20,321 bases of DNA, taken from contig JAUCBJ010001311.1 in assembly GCA_032718475.1 (NCBI GenBank), positions 1 through 20,321 on the forward strand, given 5' to 3'. Made by a program: the position numbers and the translations under genes. Shown here piece by piece: positions 1-7,458 of the stretch; positions within the stretch are counted from its first letter, which is position 1; each line of letters begins with the position of its first letter. The notes under the pieces are model-generated. The model saw only the letters and a list, made by a program, of their open reading frames with translations, was not told the DNA's origin and made no database searches. The DNA is from Nemertoderma westbladi. Lineage: Eukaryota; Xenacoelomorpha; Nemertodermatida; Nemertodermatidae.

Positions 1-346
1 GCATAAATTTGCAGCGCCACCTAGCGGTGCAGAATTATTTTAACATTTTAACAGAATTATTAAAATTTCGCCTGATAGTTATGTTGCCCATCTTTCTTTG
101 ATCTAACATATAAAAAAACTTTCATGTGATTAGGTTCAAAACTGTAAAAGCCTTAGGGTTTTAAGCGCAACCAAGTTTTTTTTGTTGTTAACTAGTATTA
201 ACTAATATTAAATAGCGAAAAAAAAAAATTTCTGAGCTGTCATGTAGAATAGCATCTTAGGCACCTATATGCCAAATTTTAGCCAAAATTAAACAATTTT
301 GAAACGCTGAGAGTGACAAATCGAAGAGTTGTCCGAAAATGGTGTA
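1..346. other. AT-rich flank without a recognisable gene
   Basis: This is AT-rich sequence with poly-A and poly-T runs and no convincing coding signal. A GC-rich imperfect hairpin (GCGCCACCTAGCGGTGC) lies near positions 14-30. A minus-strand reading frame continues from the transposase remnant to about 257. Beyond the C run at 347-368 it loses any resemblance to the transposase family, so I treat that part as non-coding. Confidence 0.4.
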
Positions 347-368
347 CCCCCCCCCCCCCCCCCCCCCC
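347..368. repeat. C22 homopolymer tract
   Basis: An uninterrupted run of 22 C (G on the opposite strand) sits directly after the codons for NHLLK of the transposase remnant, at the point where family resemblance ends. It is one of four long C/G runs in the window; two of the others tip the inverted repeats of the 1033-2793 element. The exact length is prone to assembly error. Confidence 0.9.
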
Positions 369-1014
369 TTAAGTAGGTGGTTCACAGACTCGTTATTATT
401 ATTTGTCCAAAATGATTCTAAAATATTGTTATGAATAGGGTCCCAAATATTTTCCAGAGTAAGGGGAAACGCTGTCTTAGTCAAATAATTATTCATTGAC
501 GTGGGTAACTTATTGTGCGACAAGACATTGTTGCAAAGAGTTTGGTATTCGTTGTCGTCCTTGGCGAGAATTATCCCGGTTGGTCCGACTATTTTCGTCA
601 TTGTCTCATACAGAGATCTTTGGGAACTGCCGTGTCAGCGAGATGCTTGTACACGTATTTATTTCATATGGTTAAACAAAGTAACATCGGGGAATTTGGG
701 AATGAGGTTGTCATTGCCTTTCGCAAAGCTAACTCATTGTCTGATCCCAGCTTTAGTTTTAACAGTGGTTTATCATTTAACAAGCCACGAATATGAGATA
801 TGAAATAGGGGAACACTAAAAATGTTGACTTACCATGGACCAGTAGAGGACCAATAAATATTGGATGTTCGTTCGATTCAATGTACAAGACAGATAAATT
901 TTTAAAAACACTTACAGTAACCAGAAGTTGGCCGAGGTTAAACGTTTTATCAAAAGAATATACAGCATTACCGCGGCAACAGAACCTCTTAATATCTTTA
1001 ACTGGTTCTCGCTA
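368..1014 (-). pseudogene. Decayed MULE-type transposase fragment
   Basis: Read on the minus strand from about 1011, the translation contains SFDKTFNLGQLLVTVSVFKN, then HPIFIGPLLVHGKS, then LGSDNELAL, then WTNNNNESVNHLLK. This order matches the catalytic core of Mutator-like (MULE) DDE transposases as I know the family. The first Asp is in FDKTFNLG (codon 949-951), the second in GSDNE (739-741), and the Glu in NNNNES (389-391). The frame is open from about 1011 to a stop near 664. A short piece (YVYKHLADTAVP) continues in another frame at about 590-650, and a third segment in yet another frame runs from 601 down. At least two frameshifts therefore break it. No N-terminal DNA-binding region is visible, and the 3' side ends in a homopolymer run. 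It is an immobile relic. The family call is from motif resemblance alone, so a related DDE lineage is possible. Confidence 0.7.
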
Positions 1015-1032
1015 TACAGAATGATTGAGACA

Positions 1033-1111
1033 GGGGGGGGGGGGGGGGGACTCGACGCAAAACCCGCCTTGGCGAATTAATATCCCTCCTCAATGTTAAA
1101 TTCTCAATTTA
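1033..1111 (+). repeat. Left terminal inverted repeat of the 1033-2793 element
   Basis: G17 is followed by ACTCGACGCAAAACCCGCC and continues to the TTCTCAATTTA near 1111. The reverse complement of 2706-2767 matches it at about 56 of 62 positions. The stretch TTGGCGAATTAATATCCC is identical in both arms. Confidence 0.85.
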
Positions 1112-1112
1112 A

Positions 1113-1881
1113 TATCCATCCACCCCTAATAACGGTTAGTGTTCTGTTCAGTTGCCGCACAGACCATCCATCCACCACTAATAACGGTTAGTGTTCTATT
1201 CAGTTGCCGCACAGACCATCCATCCACCCCTAATAACGGTTAGTGTTCTATTCAGTTGCCGCACAGACCATCCATCCACCCCTAATAACGGTTAGTGTTC
1301 TGTTCAGTTGCCGCACAGACCATCCACCCCTAATAACGGTTAGTGTTCTGTTCAGTTGCCGCACAGACCATCCATCCACCCCTAATAACGGTTAGTGTTC
1401 TGTTCAGTTGCCGCACAGACTATTCATCCACCCCTAATAACGGTTAGTGTTCTGTTCAGTTGCCGCACAGACCATTCATCCACCCCTAATAACGCTTAGT
1501 GTTCTGTTCAGTTGCCGCACAGACCATCCATCCACCCCTAATAACGGTTAGTGTTCTGTTCAGTTGCCGCACAGACCATTCATCCACCCCTAATAACGGT
1601 TAGTGTTCTGTTCAGTTGCCGCACAGACCATCCATCCACCCCTAATAACGGTTAGTGTTCTGTTCAGTTGCCGCACAGACCATCCATTCCACCCTAATAA
1701 AGGTCAGTGTTCTGTTCAGTTGCCGCACAGACCATCCATCCACCCCTAAAAATGGTTAGTGTTCTGTTCAGTTGCGCACAGACTATTCATCCACCCCTAA
1801 TGACGGTTAGTGTTCTGTTCAGTTTCCGCACAGACCATTCATCCACCCCTAATAACGCTTAGTGTTCTGTTCAGTTGCCGT
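1113..1881. repeat. 52-bp minisatellite, 15 copies
   Basis: Fifteen head-to-tail copies of a unit of about 52 bp are present. Each contains CCACCCCTAATAACGGTTAG and then TTCTGTTCAGTTGCCGCAC. The CCATCC segment at the junction varies; one copy near 1320 lacks 4 bp, and a few have single-base changes (CATTCATCC, AACGCTTAG). The unit length is not a multiple of three and carries stops, so it does not code for protein. The array abuts the left terminal repeat and passes directly into the 21-bp array. Confidence 0.92.
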
Positions 1882-1882
1882 C

Positions 1883-2690
1883 ATATCGGACCATATGGGT
1901 ACCACATCGGACCAAATGGGTACCACATTGGACCAAATGGGTACCACATCAGACCCAATCGGTACCAAATCGGACCAAATCGGTATCACATCGGACCTTA
2001 TGGGTACCACATCGGACCCAATCGGTACCACATCGGACCCAATCGGTACCACATCGGACCAAATCGGTACCACATTGGACCAAATCGGTACCACATCGGA
2101 CCTTATGGGTACCACATCGGACCCAATCGGTACCACATCGGACCCAATCGGTACCACATCGGTACGACATTGGAACAAATCGGCACCACATCGGACCCAA
2201 TCGGTACCAAATCGGACCAAATCGGTATCACATCGGACCTTATGGGTACCACATCGGACCCAATCGGTACCACATCGGACCCAATTGGCACCACATCGGA
2301 CCCAATCGGTACCAAATCGGTATCACATCGGACCTTATGGGTACCACATCGGACCCAATCGGTACCACATCGGACCCAATCGGTACCACATCAGTACCAC
2401 ATCGGACCAAATCGGTACCACATTGGACCAAATCGGTACCACATCGGTACCACATTGGACCAAATCGGTACCACATCGGACCTTATGGGTACCACATCGG
2501 ACCCAATCGGTACCACATCGGACCCAATCGGTACCACATCGGTACGACATTGGAACAAATCGGCACCACATCGGACCCAATCGGACCAAATCGGTATCAC
2601 ATCGGACCTTATGGGTACCGGGCATCGGACCCAATCGGTACCACATCGGACCCAATCGGTACCACATCGGACCACATCGGGGCCACTGCA
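1883..2690. repeat. 21-bp minisatellite, about 38 copies
   Basis: Tandem variants of GGACCCAATCGGTACCACAT plus C occur, with subtypes GGACCAAATCGG, GGACCTTATGGG and GGTACGACATTGGAACAAAT. Subtypes recur in the same order (AAATCGGTATCACATC, then GGACCTTATGGGTACC, then two GGACCCAATCGG units) near 1976, 2218, 2320 and 2590. That shows duplication of blocks larger than one unit. Because 21 is divisible by three and the unit lacks stops in several frames, long open frames appear on both strands. They are period artefacts, not genes. Confidence 0.92.
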
Positions 2691-2705
2691 ACCTGCTCCT
2701 TTCCC

Positions 2706-2793
2706 TAAATTGAGAATATAACATTGAGGCGGGATATTAATTCGCCAAGATGGGATTTGCGTCCAGTCCCCCCCCCCCCCCCCCCCCCCCCCC
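2706..2793 (-). repeat. Right terminal inverted repeat of the 1033-2793 element
   Basis: This is the inverted partner of 1033-1111. It begins after the 21-bp array (TAAATTGAGAATATAACATT), runs through GGGATATTAATTCGCCAAG, and ends in C26. The arms differ by a few substitutions and by homopolymer length (17 against 26), as expected of an aged element or slippage in the runs. Confidence 0.85.
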
Positions 2794-3190
2794 GTTTCAA
2801 ATTATTTCAAACAATGCATTTGATAACGTTTTCTCTTTCAAACTTCTTGCCTTCCCTTCCGCAGACTGGAGAACTGAAGATTGTCTCTAGTGCATGTGTT
2901 ATATATCAGTCAGTCAGTATATAGTACAGTATAGTATAGTATAATTATACAAATACAATAACTGCCAAGCTCATTGTGTATACCTGCAGACGGGTACAGT
3001 ACTGTATAAGTAGGGGCAATAGTCTCTGCATTAGATATTGTAGTATCTAGTACCTACTGCAGTGCAGTACCGGTTACCAGCCTGACATGTTGTCAGAAAG
3101 ACTAACAATTACTGAATTACTGATACGAGTTTGGTCAGTTGGCTGGTTGGTGCTGGAACTTGTTATTTACATCCTAAATTGCTATTTTAT
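2794..3190. other. Non-coding spacer with short simple repeats
   Basis: No gene was seen. The stretch holds CAGT/TAGT-rich microsatellite-like sequence (near 2910-2945, with AGTATAGTATAGTATA) and short palindromic words such as CTGCAGTGCAG near 3056. It separates the right terminal repeat of the 1033-2793 element from the inverted 21-bp block. Confidence 0.5.
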
Positions 3191-3296
3191 GGCCGATGTG
3201 GCTCCGATGTGGCCCCGATGTGGTCCGATGTGGCCCCGATGTGGTCCGATGTGGTCCGATTTGGTCCGATGTGGTACCGATTGGGTCCGATGTGGC
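3191..3296 (-). repeat. Inverted block of the 21-bp satellite
   Basis: The run CCGATGTGGTCCGATGTGG and variants, including CCGATGTGGTACCGATTGGG, is the reverse complement of the 1883-2690 repeat. It is especially close to that array's right end, which reads ACCACATCGGGGCCAC near 2670-2685. The block is about 106 bp long and uses a shorter period of about 10-11 bp in part. It lies outside the terminal repeat of the larger element, so the repeat is not confined to that element. Confidence 0.85.
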
Positions 3297-3605
3297 TTTT
3301 AGACGGACCCTATATCAGTATATATAGTATATACATCATATCTGCCAAGTTTCAGCTTGTACGGATTAAAATCAAAGAAATTGGATGACATTTAATGTTT
3401 AGACATGTTGGAGACTGATGAACTGGGTTTCTTAAATTTTTAAAAAATCTCATCACCTTTTGGTCCTGTAATAATGCCAACAAATTTTCAACACGACACA
3501 ACCTGACAACGTTAAATCCGACAAAGTTATTAGCATGTCAAATCGTAACGAAGACTACTGGACTACGTCGCAGCGTCAACAACTGTTTGCCATTATCTGA
3601 TTATT
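3297..3605. other. Non-coding spacer
   Basis: This AT-rich sequence has no gene, RNA gene or repeat structure that I can support. A TATATAGTATATAC run lies near 3320-3335. Its right end (GTCCCACC, 3606-3613) is the target duplication of the adjoining hAT-type element. Confidence 0.5.
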
Positions 3606-3613
3606 GTCCCACC
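3606..3613 (+). repeat. Left target-site duplication of hAT-1
   Basis: GTCCCACC immediately precedes the TAGGG terminus and is identical to 5719-5726. Confidence 0.92.
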
Positions 3614-3629
3614 TAGGGTTCAACAGAAG

Positions 3630-3695
3630 CTTCGGCTTCGGTTCGGTTCGGGCCGAAGTTTGGCAATTTCGGTTCGGTTCGGCTTCTGCAATTGA
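3630..3695 (+). repeat. Left subterminal TTCGG repeats of hAT-1
   Basis: Two blocks of TTCGGTTCGG are separated by GCCGAAGTTTGGCAATTT. Part of it folds as an inverted repeat (CTTCGG against CCGAAG). The likely role is transposase binding, by analogy with hAT elements; this is inferred. Confidence 0.7.
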
Positions 3696-3830
3696 TACTG
3701 CAGAAGCCCGGAGCAAACTTTGCTAAATATTCCAAGTATTACATTGACTGATTGAACTAAGACCAGAAGACAGTAAGACTAATCAATCTGTCCATCATTG
3801 TACTAATTAATTTTGGAGTGAAAACGTTAA

Positions 3831-4283
3831 GCAGACACTAGTGCAGAGCAGACACTGGTGCAGAGCAGACAGTGATGCAGACAGTGATGCAGACAGTGGT
3901 GCAGACACCTGGTGCAGACAGTGGTGCACGCACTGGTGCAGACAGTGGTGCAGACAGTGGTGCATCAGTGGTGCAGACACTGGTGCAGACAGTGGTGCAG
4001 ACAGTGGTGCAGGCAGTGGTGCAGACAGTGGTGCAGGCAGTGGTGCTGACACTGGTGCATACAGTGGTGCAGACAGTGGTGCAGACAGTGGTGCAGACAG
4101 TGGTGCAGACACTGGTGCAGACAGTGGTGTAGACACTGGTGCGGACAGTGGAGCAGACAGTGGTGCAGACACCTGGTGCAGACAGTGGTGCAGACACTGG
4201 TGCAGACAGTAATGCAGACACTGGTTCAGACAGTGGTGCAGACACTGGTGCAGACACTGGTGCAGACAGTGGTGCAGACAGTA
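3831..4283 (+). repeat. 12-bp minisatellite, left arm
   Basis: About 37 copies of GCAGACAGTGGT / GCAGACACTGGT occur, with occasional variants (GCAGGCAGTGGT, GTAGACACTGGT, an inserted CCTGGT). Frames stay open because the period is divisible by three, giving Ala-Asp-Ser-Gly-type strings that I do not regard as protein. Confidence 0.92.
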
Positions 4284-4927
4284 AAGGGGCGAGCAGGTTA
4301 GTAAAGGAGCAGTTTAGTAAAGGAGCAGTTTAGTAAAGGAGCAGGTTTCAGAGGAGTATTGGGGGAACCAAAACAATAAACGTTATTGTTTTGCGGGCTA
4401 AGAATACCCAAGGGCAAAGAATACTCACAGGCTAAGAATACTCGCGGGCTAAGAATTCCTGAGACCTTACTGTAGTTAGTTAGTGAATGTATATCCCCAG
4501 CATGAGACAATAACTTAATGAGCTCGTTTTATTATAGTAATAAGCAGTGGCTCCAGTAAAGGTAAACAAATTAAACATAATCTGTATAAAGTAGGCCTAG
4601 TTCATGTAAAAACAATCAAACACTGTCGCTTAAACCTCATTCCTTGGAGACATTGCTGCTTACAATTCAGCAATTTATAGACATTATTGTTTATATGAAA
4701 ACGGGAATACCGATTAATTACTTTCGTACACACCTCTTATAATTATTTGTAATCAGGGCACATTCACCCGCACGCACCCCCCGACTTGTACTACATTTGA
4801 CTTGTACTACTTTCAGTAGTTTACTCGCATATTTGTAGATAATAAAGGCTATGATAAAATATAATATAATAGTGCCTGGTGGTATTGTCCCTATTGTGTT
4901 TTGTGGTACTCTGGTATTTAGTATTTT
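4284..4927. other. Centre of the nested element, with small tandem repeats and a hairpin
   Basis: The segment next to the left array has three copies of AGTAAAGGAGCAG (about 4301-4345) and four variants of GGGCTAAGAATACTC (about 4395-4455). A perfect 10-bp stem, AAAACAATAA at 4370-4379 with TTATTGTTTT at 4383-4392, has a 3-base loop. The rest (4460-4927) is AT-rich with no gene. Confidence 0.6.
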
Positions 4928-5178
4928 GTCTGTGTCAGTGTCTGCACCACTGTCTGCACCAGTGTCTGCATCAGTGTCTGCATCACTGTCTGCACCAGTG
5001 TCTGCACCACTGTCTGTTCCACTGTCTGCACCACTGTCTGCACCACTGTCTGCACCAGTGTCTGCACCACTGTATGCACCAGTGTCTGCACCACTGTCTG
5101 CACCACTGTCTGCACCACTGTCTGCACCAGTCAGTGTCTGCACCACTGGCCGCACCAGGTGTCTGCACCACTGTCTGC
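4928..5178 (-). repeat. 12-bp minisatellite, right inverted arm
   Basis: About 20 copies of TGCACCACTGTC / TGCACCAGTGTC are present. They are the reverse complement of the left-arm unit, and some units carry single changes (TGTTCC, TGTATG). Transcribed as one RNA, the two arms could form a very long imperfect hairpin. Confidence 0.92.
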
Positions 5179-5187
5179 TTAACGTTT

Positions 5188-5625
5188 ACACCCTTAATTT
5201 TGGACTGAACTTCCAGCATTTAAATTCATTATTTTTTTTAATTGTTTCCAGGTTACTTGGGTAGTTTCAAAATTTAGCCTACTAAATATACCTACTACCT
5301 CATATAAATAGTATTACAAAGACTACCGGTACCTGTACTTTTAGTGAGGTTTTCTAAATTTGATGTCACTATACTGTACAGCTTACTACGGGTGAAATTT
5401 GGTGCATACAGTAAGTGCATGCATACAGTAAGTATACAGTAGTTTAGGTTAGTAATGTACAGTAATGTAAATATTGCCATTTTATTTTGTAGTATTTATT
5501 TTTTTAATTAATCATAGCTTTCTCGCTAAGTCCGCAGACCAAATAGGTACCAGTCTGCCACTGCCAGTCAGCCAGTATAGTGACGTAAATACGAATTTAT
5601 GACCATAACTTGCTAACTTTCTGAA
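5188..5625. other. Right internal part of hAT-1, non-coding
   Basis: This AT-rich sequence carries GCATACAGTAAGT direct repeats near 5403-5430. No open frame or RNA gene is supportable. Confidence 0.5.
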
Positions 5626-5695
5626 CTTCGGTTCGGATTCGGTTCGGTTCGGCCCGAAGTTGGCCCTGCTTCGGTTCGGTTCGGTTCGGCCCCAT
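5626..5695 (+). repeat. Right subterminal TTCGG repeats of hAT-1
   Basis: TTCGGTTCGG blocks lie in the same plus-strand orientation as on the left and are split by GCCCGAAGTTGGCCCTGC. The two ends therefore share direct subterminal repeats inside inverted termini. Confidence 0.7.
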
Positions 5696-5718
5696 AAAGT
5701 GCCTTCTGTTGAACCCTA

Positions 5719-5726
5719 GTCCCACC
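5719..5726 (+). repeat. Right target-site duplication of hAT-1
   Basis: GTCCCACC immediately follows the CCCTA terminus and is identical to 3606-3613. Confidence 0.92.
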
Positions 5727-5962
5727 CCTTGTCAGTTCACTAAGGCTCCGGCAACGTCGTGGCTCGTGGCTCACCCCACAAAGCGCGAGCTGTATAATCT
5801 TAGCACAGTACAGCCGACTCGCTGTATTATTAACCCGTACTGTACGTACAGGTCTATAAACATGGATAAATAGGCCAGGTACAGTACCGTGAGATTTAGC
5901 CATAGTGCAGTAGTGCTGAATACTGCTTCCTGAATACGGGCAAATACGTCCCACATACGTTA
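5727..5962. other. Single-copy-looking spacer between the two hAT-type elements
   Basis: This stretch has more balanced base composition and includes a 12-bp palindrome (CTGTACGTACAG near 5840). No gene is recognised. Its right end, ATACGTTA at 5955-5962, is the probable target duplication of the next element. Confidence 0.45.
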
Positions 5963-5989
5963 TAGGGCTCGATCGGAGTTGGGATTTGG

Positions 5990-6051
5990 CCGGAGCCGGA
6001 GCAGGAGCCGGAGTTGGACAATTTGGCCGGAGCCGGAGCAGGAGCCGGAGT
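5990..6051 (+). repeat. Left subterminal GGAGCC repeats of hAT-2
   Basis: Two copies of GGCCGGAGCCGGAGCAGGAG are separated by TTGGACAATTT. The two-block arrangement with a TTGG-CAATTT-like spacer closely parallels the left end of hAT-1, which has TTTGGCAATTT. Confidence 0.75.
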
Positions 6052-6687
6052 TTTTCAAAAATTTTAAAAATTTAATTATTTATTTAAAAAAAATTAAAGT
6101 ATGGTTACTGGGTTATCGTTCGCCAATCGCTCATAATCAATCATACTGTAGGTCTAATTAATTTCATAATTTATAGATTTACGAATTTTCAATTTAAAAT
6201 TAAAGTAATTAATTTATCACGGACAGACGGCCTGTGGCCTGACGCTGACGGCCTGACGCTGGCGGCTAAAAATTACCAACAGTACCTAACTCACGAACTG
6301 TCTAACTGTGGTAGAGGTGTGTATTGTAGGTAGCCTACCGTAGGACGTAGGTGTACCAGTACTGCAGTACAGTATGCTGGCATGACAGCAGTAATTGGCT
6401 GCAGTGGTACAGTCTGACAGTGTACAATCCATAGCATTTACAATTTTTTAAAGTAGGGCCTATCTGTAACAGTCTGCTAGTCAGCCAACTGCTGAACTGG
6501 CCAGTACCAGTACTGCAGTACAGTCAGTCAGTCATTGACTTTAAGTAAATACTGCAGTATTATCAGATTATACTTGATATTGAAGCTGTACTACAGTACT
6601 TACCGGTATAGTGTTAAATAATAGTTCAGATTAGAATATGAACGAAATATAATACTTTATTAAAAAATTAACTCCGGCAATATTTTT

Positions 6688-6749
6688 ACCGGAGCCGGAG
6701 CAGGAGCCGGAGGTGCCGAAATGGCCGGAGCCGGAGCCGGAGGCCGGAG
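6688..6749 (+). repeat. Right subterminal GGAGCC repeats of hAT-2
   Basis: ACCGGAGCCGGAGCAGGAGC and GGCCGGAGCCGGAGCCGGAG lie in the same orientation as on the left, and abut the terminal inverted repeat. Confidence 0.75.
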
Positions 6750-6765
6750 CTCCGATCGAGCCCTA

Positions 6766-7458
6766 AACGTTAGCCTACGGTCTGACGGTAGGCTACGGGA
6801 ACTATTTCAAATACGTCTGTACGTACACATACGGCAAAAACAGAAAAAGACAAACCCTAATTCTGTAATTTGGCCTTTACCTTTCATTCTGATTATCATT
6901 CTGTCATTTCATTACCGGTACTCTTTCCACTTTTAAAAAATCTCATTACCCTGTTACCGGTACTCCTTCGGTCTGTCGGGCAGTCGGGCGGGGGGACTCC
7001 TTCCAAATGAGTGACGGGACGGTCGACGGTGACGGGACGGTCGACGGTGACGGATTGCTCATACTGCATAGGCCTACTGCTGTACTGTCAAGCCGGGCTG
7101 ACCGCATTATTTGTTGACATAGGCCTATATAAGTTTTTATCATACTGGCAGACTGGTAAATTTTTGTGATAATTGCTGAATTGTAAATCTAGGCTGCTAG
7201 GTGCTAGGCCTTACTGCCTTATTCAGTTATTAATTCAGTCTGTCAGTAGGCCTATTTGTTTAACCTTCAGACCTTAGCCTAAGCTGATAATGCCATAAAT
7301 ATAATTGTATTTGATATGATGATATACAGTTATTGTTAATCGATAGGCCTATAGCCGATAGCCTACGGTGCTGCAGCTACGGTACTATCAGACTATCCAC
7401 GGCTGTACGGCATATATAGGCCTATATACAGTATATATATACAGATATATATCGTACA
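6766..7458 (+). promoter_or_regulatory. Upstream region of the ELYS gene
   Basis: This 0.7-kb stretch must hold the promoter and 5' leader if the gene is transcribed from here. An 8-bp stem (TAGCCTAC at 6771-6778 with GTAGGCTA at 6788-6795) lies at its start. A GC-box-like GGGCGGGGG is at 6986-6995, followed by an 18-bp tandem duplication (7011-7046). Repeated AGGCCTAT words and an alternating TATATA tract (about 7410-7450) lie just before the ATG. No transcription start can be fixed from sequence, and the TATA tract may be only a simple repeat. No splice-acceptor arrangement is needed, because the coding start looks complete. Confidence 0.4.
7011..7053 (+). repeat. 18-bp tandem duplication upstream of ELYS
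   Basis: Two exact copies of GTGACGGGACGGTCGACG are followed by a partial third (GTGACGG). GC-rich and close to the GC box, it may contribute to promoter function; that is conjecture. Confidence 0.8.

Larger units (their letters stand above)
1033..2793. mobile_element. Non-autonomous inverted-repeat element with G/C-run tips
   Basis: The two ends of this 1761-bp unit are inverted copies of each other. Each begins with a homopolymer (G17 on the left, C26 on the right), followed by about 62 bp matching at roughly 56 positions. The interior is almost wholly two minisatellites: a 52-bp repeat, then a 21-bp repeat. No transposase frame exists inside, so any mobility would depend on enzymes from elsewhere. 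No clear target duplication could be identified outside the homopolymers. The immediate flanks (AATGATTGAGACA on the left; AATAATTTGAAAC on the right, reverse-complemented) resemble each other weakly, so the true ends may lie a little further out. It lies just upstream of the MULE remnant. It could be a MULE-derived or other TIR element; the superfamily is not established. Confidence 0.7.
3822..5187. mobile_element. Nested inverted-repeat element inside hAT-1
   Basis: The ends are perfect 16-bp inverted repeats, AAACGTTAAGCAGACA at 3822-3837 and its reverse complement at 5172-5187. Each end continues straight into a 12-bp minisatellite, so the two arms (about 450 and 250 bp) are inverted copies around a 645-bp centre. 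Near-identical 15-bp direct repeats, TTAATTTTGGAGTGA (3807-3821) and TTAATTTTGGACTGA (5194-5208), flank it and could be an insertion duplication. That length is unusual for known TIR transposons, and 6 extra bases (5188-5193) lie on the right. It may be an insertion into hAT-1 or part of hAT-1's original body. No protein is encoded. Confidence 0.6.
3614..5718. mobile_element. Non-autonomous hAT-type transposon (hAT-1)
   Basis: The 2105-bp unit has perfect 16-bp terminal inverted repeats, TAGGGTTCAACAGAAG at 3614-3629 and its reverse complement at 5703-5718. It is flanked by a perfect 8-bp direct duplication, GTCCCACC, at 3606-3613 and 5719-5726. An 8-bp duplication and TAGGG-type termini are diagnostic of the hAT superfamily. 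Both subterminal regions carry clustered TTCGG repeats, as expected of hAT transposase binding regions. No transposase is encoded. The interior contains another inverted-repeat unit (3822-5187). The exact duplication means the insertion boundary is well preserved; the empty site would have read ...ATTATTGTCCCACCCCTT... . Confidence 0.92.
5963..6765. mobile_element. Small non-autonomous hAT-type element (hAT-2)
   Basis: The 803-bp unit is bounded by perfect 16-bp inverted repeats, TAGGGCTCGATCGGAG at 5963-5978 and its reverse complement at 6750-6765. The left flank is ATACGTTA and the right flank is AACGTTA. An 8-bp duplication that lost one T on the right explains this. Both subterminal regions carry GGAGCCGGAG repeats. 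The AT-rich interior (about 6053-6680) has no transposase; it includes two copies of ACCAGTACTGCAGTACAGT at 6355-6373 and 6506-6524. Termini, size and duplication point to a hAT-type MITE distinct from hAT-1. Confidence 0.85.

Noticed and set aside
501-803. Plus-strand frames of about 93-100 codons at the left end
   Set aside because: They overlap the minus-strand MULE remnant, whose motifs are convincing; the plus-strand translations show no family resemblance.
664-888. The minus-strand frame as a stand-alone small gene
   Set aside because: It has no proper ATG start, and its translation continues upstream and, after frameshifts, downstream as parts of one transposase.
1810-2721. Open frames of about 280-300 codons across the 21-bp array, on both strands
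   Set aside because: The period of 21 is divisible by three and the unit lacks stops in several frames, so all frames stay open. The predicted proteins are pure repeats with no domain, inside a transposon-like unit.
2794-2885. Possible upstream part of the MULE transposase on the far side of the 1033-2793 element
   Set aside because: The minus-strand frame there is only about 26 codons between stops and has no recognisable family motif.
3807-5208. Repeat-rich frames in the 12-bp arrays (Ala-Asp-Ser-Gly, Val-Gln-Thr or Ser-Ala-Pro-Leu strings)
   Set aside because: These also follow from a period divisible by three. They occur in multiple frames and on both strands of both inverted arms, with no start context or non-repeat domain.
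6721-6936. 71-codon plus-strand frame at the right end of hAT-2
   Set aside because: It begins within the GGAGCC subterminal repeats and runs out of the element into unrelated sequence, with no domain.
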